Translations under genes and position numbers: made by a program
Assembly: GCA_001805005.1 (NCBI GenBank)
Contig: MHDO01000050.1
Location: 1,434-7,332 of the forward strand
From: Nitrospinae bacterium RIFCSPLOWO2_12_39_16
GTDB lineage: Bacteria > Nitrospinota > Nitrospinia > UBA9942
Length of the DNA stretch: 5,899 nt
Direction of reading: 5' to 3'
Part shown: positions 1 through 4,236 of the stretch, one piece after another
How the letters are laid out: each line of letters starts with the position of its first letter
Numbering within the stretch: the first letter of the stretch is position 1
Notes under the pieces: generated by a model
What the model was told of the DNA's origin: nothing
The model's input: the letters and a program-made list of their open reading frames with translations, nothing else
Database searches by the model: none

Positions 1-1
1 C

Positions 2-43
2 CAACTTTATATCCTTAATAGCCCTTTCACCGTATTTTTTCAT
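2..43 (-). CDS. Possible N-terminus of a divergent gene, cut by the window edge
   Basis: On the minus strand an ATG at 43-41 opens a frame that stays open to the window edge, reading MKKYGERAIKDIKL. The composition looks protein-like, but 14 residues are too few to name a family. No SD precedes it. A TATGAT hexamer (57-52) lies 8 bases upstream, which could fit a leaderless start. If real, this gene diverges from the trio beginning at 242 and shares its control region. It could equally be a chance open frame. Confidence 0.3.
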   Translation of the reverse strand, partial: MKKYGERAIKDIKL

Positions 44-164
44 TGGTATACATCATAACATCTTTTTTCTTGAATCTGGATAAATTTGACACAATCAGGA
101 CATAATTTCCAGCTTTATTTATTTCAATATATCAGCTATCTCATTCTTTTTCAATGAATTAAAA

Positions 165-183
165 TTAAATGATAATCATGGTA
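165..183. promoter_or_regulatory. Palindrome resembling a Fur-type operator core
   Basis: ATGATAATCAT at 169-179 is an 11-base palindrome with 5-base arms around a central A. It equals the central 11 bases of the classical 19-base Fur box; two flanking bases also match, giving 13 of 19 over 165-183. It abuts the candidate -24 element at 179, a place where a bound protein could block promoter access. The surroundings are very AT-rich, so a chance match is a real possibility. Confidence 0.3.
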
Positions 184-194
184 TATTTTTTGCT
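179..194 (+). promoter_or_regulatory. Candidate sigma-54 (-24/-12) promoter
   Basis: TGGTATATTTTTTGCT fits the degenerate RpoN pattern TGGYAYR-N4-TTGCW at every specified position. The diagnostic GG (180-181) and GC (192-193) are separated by exactly 10 bases. Transcription would start near 205, leaving a leader of about 37 bases before the SD at 231-236. Three bases differ from the strict consensus TGGCACG. RpoN promoters need an enhancer-binding ATPase, which is not encoded in this window. Confidence 0.5.
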
Positions 195-200
195 TAATTA

Positions 201-217
201 TATTATTAAAAATAATA
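201..217. other. All-AT hairpin in the leader of the first gene
   Basis: TATTATT (201-207) and AATAATA (211-217) are perfect complements around a 3-base loop. Being AT-only the stem would be weak, and it lies between the candidate transcription start and the SD. It is probably incidental to the base composition. Confidence 0.25.
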
Positions 218-230
218 CCGATAAATAATC

Positions 231-236
231 AGGAGG
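231..236 (+). promoter_or_regulatory. Strong ribosome binding site
   Basis: A full AGGAGG sits 5 bases before the ATG at 242. It is the best SD in the window and fixes the start of the first trio gene. Confidence 0.85.
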
Positions 237-241
237 ATATA

Positions 242-580
242 ATGAGCGATAATGAAAAGGACAATAAAGAACTTGACGATCTCTCAAGGGCAATTACAAA
301 AGCACTCCTCAAATCTAAAGATGTGCTGGGGATTCTCTTTGACCTTAAAAAACGGAATATGATAGAGCCTTCTGCAATGCTTGCCCTGATAATCAAGGTC
401 AACGAATTCATAAATACAGCGGAGAAATCACTGCCGGATAATTCAAGTGAGCTTAAATCAAATACAGATTACATTGATGGCAGAGTTCTCACAAAAAATG
501 AGGCTGCATTTGAGGAGTATCTTTCGGACAAATTTGACGAGACAGAGTGGCTGAAAAAATATGGTATATTTTTAAATTGA
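242..580 (+). CDS. Uncharacterised small acidic protein (112 aa), first gene of the trio
   Basis: I do not recognise a named family. The protein is cytosolic-looking, with no signal peptide or membrane segment, and slightly acidic (about 22 Asp/Glu to 17 Lys/Arg). A charged N-terminus leads into likely helices at about residues 10-40 and 44-63. A polar linker follows (65-76), then a C-terminal segment with Gly80-Arg81, paired acidic residues (91-92, 99-100) and Trp103. The start is set by the AGGAGG at 231-236. The stop TGA (578-580) overlaps the SD of the next gene, whose ATG is 9 bases on, so the two are probably translationally coupled. The candidate sigma-54 promoter at 179-194 would drive it. 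Small size and acidic helices would suit an adaptor or partner for the next two products, but that is a guess. Confidence 0.85.
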   Translation: MSDNEKDNKELDDLSRAITKALLKSKDVLGILFDLKKRNMIEPSAMLALIIKVNEFINTAEKSLPDNSSELKSNTDYIDGRVLTKNEAAFEEYLSDKFDETEWLKKYGIFLN

Positions 581-589
581 GGAAAAACT

Positions 590-1195
590 ATGGCAAGCAG
601 GATAATAACACATAAAAATACTGCTGAATATTTCAAGGAATTGGTGGATACGGCTATGGACCATCAGGATATAGAAACTGATGAGACGGTAGCTTTTTAT
701 ATAGTTAATCTCCTCTCTGAATATGTTAAAACCGATAAATCATTTCCTGAAGAGGCATCTGATGAGCCTTTAATAATGCTTTTAAACAGTGCCATGAACT
801 CAGAATACAGCGAAAGGATAAGGAAGTTTAAACAGGTAGGAGATTTTTCCCTATTTGTCTCTGGCTTTTTCTCAGACAGCCTTAAGAGAAAGCTGATTGA
901 TATTGATTACTACATCATTATCGGAGGGAGTGCCTACAGCAACCTGTCATATATTACCAAAGGACAACAGAATGGTGAGCTTTTCAGTGACCTCTTTGGT
1001 GAGCTGTCAGACAGGTTCAAAGAATTCATAGATGTAATTGCCGAGGTCAGCGATAAAACATCAATCAGCACAAATAGCGATTTGTTGAGGATATATGAAA
1101 GGTGGCTCAAGACAAACAGTGACAGGGATGCCCAACTTCTGAAAGAAAAAGGGGTTATTCCCATAATATCCAAAGGCAGCAGGTATTTGCAGTAA
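590..1195 (+). CDS. Conserved hypothetical protein (201 aa), second gene of the trio
   Basis: No function can be named. The most distinctive block spans residues 84-119: Gly84-Asp85, Ser91-Gly92-Phe93-Phe94, Asp96-Ser97, Arg100-Lys101, Asp104, Asp106-Tyr107-Tyr108, Gly112-Gly113 and Ala115-Tyr116. Its density of Gly, Asp and aromatic residues looks like a conserved core. I recall similar blocks in hypothetical proteins of Deltaproteobacteria and Nitrospirota, without a known role. Flanking parts are probably helical: 12-25, 33-47, 133-155 and a C-terminal stretch rich in Leu, Lys and Arg near 165-187. There is no signal peptide or transmembrane helix. GAGGA (579-583) lies 6 bases before the ATG and overlaps the upstream stop, which supports this start and coupling to the first gene. 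Downstream, 58 bases holding a hairpin repeat separate it from the third gene. Confidence 0.87.
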   Translation: MASRIITHKNTAEYFKELVDTAMDHQDIETDETVAFYIVNLLSEYVKTDKSFPEEASDEPLIMLLNSAMNSEYSERIRKFKQVGDFSLFVSGFFSDSLKRKLIDIDYYIIIGGSAYSNLSYITKGQQNGELFSDLFGELSDRFKEFIDVIAEVSDKTSISTNSDLLRIYERWLKTNSDRDAQLLKEKGVIPIISKGSRYLQ

Positions 1196-1204
1196 GATTC
1201 CTTC

Positions 1205-1242
1205 TCATCCCCAACCCACTCCCTCCAAAAGAGGGAGTGTGG
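1205..1242. repeat. C-rich dispersed-type repeat forming a hairpin
   Basis: A C-rich stretch is followed by CACTCCCTC (1217-1225), a 5-base loop, and GAGGGAGTG (1231-1239), a perfect 9-bp stem that two more C-G pairs can lengthen across a bulged T at 1240. Its style (CATCCCCAACCC followed by a CCCTC/GAGGG stem) resembles short repeats I recall scattered between genes in many environmental bacterial genomes. It is markedly more GC-rich than its surroundings. No strong U-tract follows, so it is not a typical intrinsic terminator. It lies between the second and third trio genes. Confidence 0.6.
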
Positions 1243-1253
1243 CTGCAATTTTT

Positions 1254-1922
1254 ATGTTGTCCCACATACAGAAGATTATAGAAAAAATATATAAGGTAGA
1301 GACATTTCTTAATGTTGAGAACTATCTTATACACGAACCGCTTTCTAATACTCTAACCAATCAAAAATCCTGCAAGATTAAAAGCAAATCATCAAAAGGG
1401 TATCTGCTTATATCTCAGGATGGAGAAGAACTTAATCTGGCTCTCTATCTTGGCAGAGAGACAGTATCTAATCTAAAAAATATTCATCTGCAGAAAGATT
1501 TCAGTAGTTCAAATCTTTCAGATTTTTTCCTTGCAACAGAAGAGATAAGTCACTTTATATATGCAGTATGGAATGCCATGAATAATAGGCAGATAACTAT
1601 ATTTGAGATGGAGCTTCAGGCAGAGGTTGATAAATATATTACAGCCATCTTTTACAGCAGCAGTATTAATTCCGGCAGAGTCCCTGCAAAGAATATTAAG
1701 AAAAAGCTATTTGAAGATTCTGTCTTGAATCAAGACTTATTATCAGAAGAAAGGGAAAGATACAGGGATGCAAACAGAATGGCAATGAAATACTGCCACT
1801 ATTTGGAATCAAATTATCTAAAAAAGAATGATATTACATCTTTGGTAAGGGATATACGTCATTGCTACCGTCTGGGACAGAATGGAAAGATAAATTATAT
1901 AAATGACATACTCTTTCATTAG
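1254..1922 (+). CDS. Conserved hypothetical protein (222 aa), third gene of the trio
   Basis: I cannot name a function. From the ATG at 1254 the N-terminal part has likely beta segments at about residues 50-66, ending in a hydrophobic LALYLG stretch. A helix around 94-111 contains Glu96-Glu97-x-x-His100 and Trp106. The next helix (113-128) is dense in acids: Glu118, Glu120, Glu124 and Asp126. A charged C-terminal half follows (Glu/Arg cluster about 168-175, then Tyr, Cys and His residues near 183-186). No signal peptide or membrane helix is seen. I recall similar proteins beside homologues of the preceding gene, but only as hypotheticals. A GTG at 1239 would add five residues, but GAGGGAG (1231-1237) is too close to it and too far from the ATG, so the start is unsure. 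The stop TAG (1920-1922) overlaps the stop of the convergent gene. Confidence 0.83.
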   Translation: MLSHIQKIIEKIYKVETFLNVENYLIHEPLSNTLTNQKSCKIKSKSSKGYLLISQDGEELNLALYLGRETVSNLKNIHLQKDFSSSNLSDFFLATEEISHFIYAVWNAMNNRQITIFEMELQAEVDKYITAIFYSSSINSGRVPAKNIKKKLFEDSVLNQDLLSEERERYRDANRMAMKYCHYLESNYLKKNDITSLVRDIRHCYRLGQNGKINYINDILFH

Positions 1923-2392
1923 TTTTCAATAACTGCTTTAATTATTCCCTCCATCCTTTCTTTGTGTGTCCCTCCCCAGAATATCTTTTTACAGTTTGAG
2001 CATTGAACAAATTTATTGTAATTTTGATAAACAAACTCAGGAACCTTTCCAGCTACATCCTCTTTTGATATCTTAACAAGTGGTTTATTACAGTCTATGC
2101 AGAGGGTGAAAGGATTGCCTTTTAAATTGAGCTTAAAATTTGCTGCAACACCTTTGAGTTGGTCTTCAACACGGTCAGATGTAAGCAGAAGAAACGGGAT
2201 ACCCTTTTCTTCGAATGTCTTTTTCTTTTTTTTTATAAAACCACTGTTTCTCGTTAATATCATACGCCCTTCTTTTGAAGCAATCTCAATCAGTTTATCC
2301 GGATTTGCCGAGTTATAAAAAACAGTATCATAACCAGCAATCCTCAACCATTTGGCAAGCCTGCCCATTGTAAGGTCAACTATAAACTTCAT
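1919..2392 (-). CDS. Mut7-C domain PIN-like RNase with C-terminal zinc ribbon (157 aa)
   Basis: The N-terminus FIVDLTMGRLAKWLRIAGYD (residues 3-22) is the hallmark of the Mut7-C (former DUF82, PF01927) family, named after the C. elegans MUT-7 exonuclease and folded like PIN nucleases. Asp6 is a likely metal ligand. Thr47-Arg48-Asn49 stands where many members have Thr-Arg-Asp, so one acidic position may be amidated. A lysine run (54-58) is encoded by a 9-A homopolymer. The C-terminal half carries a zinc ribbon, Cys98-x2-Cys101 and Cys131-x2-Cys134, followed by the family tail WGGTH (139-143). The family is predicted to cleave RNA; its bacterial substrate is not established to my knowledge. The ATG at 2392 matches the family start. 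There is no SD, but TATAAT lies 9 bases upstream. It follows rtcA on the same strand, separated by 92 bases with an inverted repeat. Confidence 0.92.
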   Translation of the reverse strand: MKFIVDLTMGRLAKWLRIAGYDTVFYNSANPDKLIEIASKEGRMILTRNSGFIKKKKKTFEEKGIPFLLLTSDRVEDQLKGVAANFKLNLKGNPFTLCIDCNKPLVKISKEDVAGKVPEFVYQNYNKFVQCSNCKKIFWGGTHKERMEGIIKAVIEN

Positions 2393-2401
2393 TTATAGAA
2401 A

Positions 2402-2407
2402 ATTATA
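2402..2407 (-). promoter_or_regulatory. Consensus -10 hexamer, possible leaderless promoter
   Basis: Minus-strand TATAAT (2407 to 2402) is a perfect -10 element 9 bases before the ATG at 2392. Initiation about 7 bases downstream would give an mRNA with almost no leader, consistent with the lack of an SD. No good -35 is seen at the usual spacing. AT-rich context weakens the call. Confidence 0.4.
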
Positions 2408-2414
2408 AAAGCAT

Positions 2415-2482
2415 TTAGACAAGATTAACAGGATAATTAAGATTATTAAAAGCAATTTTTTAATCCTATATATCTTGTCTAA
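2415..2482. repeat. 68-bp inverted-repeat element between rtcA and the Mut7-C gene
   Basis: TTAGACAAGAT (2415-2425) is perfectly complementary to ATCTTGTCTAA (2472-2482). After a symmetric 4-base internal loop, AGGAT (2430-2434) pairs with ATCCT (2463-2467). The centre is AT-rich and can form a further weak stem (2445-2451 with 2458-2464). AAGATTA is also directly repeated at 2421 and 2439. It could be a transcript-stabilising or terminating hairpin after rtcA, or a small dispersed or MITE-like element; the GATTAACAGGAT wording resembles intergenic repeats I recall from other genomes. Confidence 0.65.
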
Positions 2483-2484
2483 TT

Positions 2485-3537
2485 TTAAGTTTTTGTTCTT
2501 CCTGTAATTGTAATTTTTCCTTTCTCCCCTATTTCCCCTTTCACCTCTACCTCTACAGATAAGAACTGTTTTACAGTCCAGATGTTCGTAAGTAGATGAT
2601 GGGAGATCTTTGATGTCGTAAAAGTGGAAGTTCCATCAGATAGTGAAAGATAGGGAATAATCTGGTCTGAGAGGTGTTCATCAATGGCTGCATTTGAATC
2701 AAGATGTTGGAAGAATTCCTGACATGCCTCCTCTGCAACCACTTCAGCCCTTTTACCTATTGCACCAAGAGAACTGAATCCTGTTACACTATTTTCAAAT
2801 TCTGCAAGTATAAAAAAGAAGGTCCCCTTCCCAATTGAAGGGGCATTGATAATCTCTATCTCAGCATTTAATCCCCTCTCTTTTAACAATTTCAATCCTT
2901 GACTTCTCTGTCTCTCTGCAATATTCAAAGGAAGATTTGAAACAGCAGAGATACATTTTATTCCTATAAGCCTGCCCCGTTCTATTAACTCAATAGCTTT
3001 AATCCTTTTTGCAGGGGTAGCTGAAACATTAACCCTCCCTCCACCTGCTGGATACCATCCCCATTTTTCAATACTTAACATGGCATAACATCCCATTCTT
3101 TTAATGGTTGGTAAAAAGACCTGTTGTATATAATGAACCGGTGGACTCCATGCTACATGGGTGCCACCTGATAAAATAACATTTACCCCCTTCTCTGCAT
3201 GAAAGAGCGGTAATAGGATCGTCTGTAAAACTAATGATACGGCACCAGCACTCCCCTTCCTTTCTGCAACATCAAAAAAATATTCTCCATCTCTAACTCT
3301 ATCAGGCTCAAATCTCAATTGAGTAGAATCTATCACATTACCCGAAACTCTTGCTCCTGTGATGGTCTGGCAGGCATTAACACAGGTCAGATGTTGTGGT
3401 TTAAGTCCAGGACTCCTTCTACCCTTTCTTATATTTTCAATTTCTACAGGTTTTTCCAGTATAGAAGAAAGGGAGATGGCTGTTCTTAATATCTGTCCAC
3501 CCCCTTCGCCATAACTGCCATCAATTTTTAGATACAT
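2485..3537 (-). CDS. rtcA: RNA 3'-terminal phosphate cyclase RtcA (350 aa)
   Basis: RtcA converts RNA 3'-phosphate ends to 2',3'-cyclic phosphates using ATP through a covalent histidine-AMP intermediate. The N-terminus IDGSYGEGGGQILRTA (residues 5-20) is the family signature. Other family blocks are Arg40-Arg41-x-Pro43-Gly44-Leu45 with Gln48-His49-Leu50, the glycine-rich YPAGGGRV (162-169) close to the family's PROSITE-type signature, Glu287-His288-Leu-x-Asp291-Gln292, and HLLTNI (314-319). His314 appears to match the nucleophilic His309 of E. coli RtcA. The length suits the family (E. coli 338 aa), so it looks intact. I chose the ATG at 3537 because it puts the signature at the N-terminus; an ATG at 3612 would add 25 residues that merely shadow the upstream gene's iron-sulfur region. 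It overlaps that gene by 17 bases, has no SD and is probably coupled to it. No rtcB or rtcR is visible. Confidence 0.95.
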   Translation of the reverse strand: MYLKIDGSYGEGGGQILRTAISLSSILEKPVEIENIRKGRRSPGLKPQHLTCVNACQTITGARVSGNVIDSTQLRFEPDRVRDGEYFFDVAERKGSAGAVSLVLQTILLPLFHAEKGVNVILSGGTHVAWSPPVHYIQQVFLPTIKRMGCYAMLSIEKWGWYPAGGGRVNVSATPAKRIKAIELIERGRLIGIKCISAVSNLPLNIAERQRSQGLKLLKERGLNAEIEIINAPSIGKGTFFFILAEFENSVTGFSSLGAIGKRAEVVAEEACQEFFQHLDSNAAIDEHLSDQIIPYLSLSDGTSTFTTSKISHHLLTNIWTVKQFLSVEVEVKGEIGEKGKITITGRTKT

Positions 3538-4186
3538 TTTTATTTTTATAGTAGCATCTTTTGATTGGGCATTCTTTACAAAGAGGTTTCTTCTTGCAGT
3601 AATTCTTTCCAAGCATTACTATCAGGGCATGATATTCGTTAAAGAGCATGGTATCTGATGGAAGGTTTTTCATGAAGATTTCCTGCATCTCGTGATAGGT
3701 TATATCTTCAGGGGTTAAGTTCAATCTATGGAATATCCTCTTTGTATAGGCATCTACAACAAAGATAGGAACATTGCCTGCATAAAGCAGGATAGAATCC
3801 GCAGTCTCAGGTCCAATACCATTAACACTTAACAAATGGTTTCTAAGATTGCCAGAGCCGTTGGAAAACATATTAGACACTTCCCCATCATATTCTTCAC
3901 ATAAAAACGAGATAAAATTTTTAAGCCTCTTAGCCTTTATGTTGAAATAGCCTGCTGGAGTAATTAGCTTTGCAAGTTTTTTGGCTGGAAGTTTATTAAT
4001 TTTATACGGGTTTAAAATTTTTTGTTTCTTTAGATTTACTATTGCCTTCTCCACATTCTGCCATGCAGTATTTTGGGTAAGTATAGCACCGACACATACC
4101 TCAAAGGGTGTATCACCGGGCCACCAATTTTGTGGACCAAAGTGGCTGTAAAGGGTTCTATATATGTTTGTTAATTTTCTTTTCAC
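3521..4186 (-). CDS. Endonuclease III-related DNA glycosylase, COG2231/MagIII type (221 aa)
   Basis: This is a helix-hairpin-helix DNA glycosylase that would remove damaged bases, probably alkylated purines, in base-excision repair. Numbered from the GTG: WWPGDTPFEV (21-30) and AILTQNTAW (34-42) are typical of the Nth-related COG2231 group. The hairpin LLSVNGIGPETADSIL (118-133) leads to the conserved catalytic Asp145 in VVDAYTKR. Glu127 stands where Nth has its Schiff-base lysine, so a glycosylase without lyase activity is likely. Cys197-x5-Cys203-x2-Cys206-x4-Cys211 should bind a 4Fe-4S cluster, with gaps one shorter than Nth's usual 6-2-5. A TTG at 4198 would add four residues but has GAGGA (4203-4199) touching it; the GTG at 4186 sits 12 bases from that SD, so I prefer it without certainty. 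The 3' end overlaps rtcA by 17 bases. Confidence 0.9.
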   Translation of the reverse strand: MKRKLTNIYRTLYSHFGPQNWWPGDTPFEVCVGAILTQNTAWQNVEKAIVNLKKQKILNPYKINKLPAKKLAKLITPAGYFNIKAKRLKNFISFLCEEYDGEVSNMFSNGSGNLRNHLLSVNGIGPETADSILLYAGNVPIFVVDAYTKRIFHRLNLTPEDITYHEMQEIFMKNLPSDTMLFNEYHALIVMLGKNYCKKKPLCKECPIKRCYYKNKNVSKN

Positions 4187-4202
4187 TTTAAAATACAATC
4201 CT

Positions 4203-4229
4203 CACCACGAAGACACAAAGGACACAAAG
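4203..4229. repeat. Short dispersed-type repeat (CACCACGAAGACACAAAG)
   Basis: CACCACGAAGACACAAAG is followed by another GACACAAAG, so GACACAAAG is a perfect 9-base tandem pair (4212-4220 and 4221-4229). I recall near-identical strings scattered between genes in many environmental bacteria; this is recollection, not a search. It fills most of the gap between the oxidoreductase stop (4237) and the glycosylase start, and its edge borders the GAGGA that serves as SD for the glycosylase gene. Confidence 0.6.
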
Positions 4230-4236
4230 AAAATAT

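Noticed and set aside
86..106. Perfect TTGACA (86-91) with CATAAT (101-106) as a sigma-70 promoter
   Set aside because: The spacer is only 9 bases, and no good -10 sits at 16-18 bases from the TTGACA.
229..411. 60-codon minus-strand open frame
   Set aside because: It is a shadow of the first trio gene, composed mostly of Ser, Leu and Ile, with no SD.
934..1248. 104-codon minus-strand open frame
   Set aside because: It lies opposite the second trio gene and the hairpin repeat, is Ser/Leu-rich in an antisense-like way, and shows no family motif.
1217..1253. Hairpin as a Rho-independent terminator
   Set aside because: The stem is strong, but only a run of five T residues appears 9 bases later, not directly after the stem, and a same-strand gene begins there.
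2097..2318. 73-codon plus-strand open frame
   Set aside because: It is opposite the well-supported Mut7-C gene; its phenylalanine run is simply the complement of the poly-A tract.
3538..3612. N-terminal extension of RtcA to an ATG at 3612
   Set aside because: The 25 extra residues shadow the glycosylase iron-sulfur region and precede a standard RtcA N-terminus.
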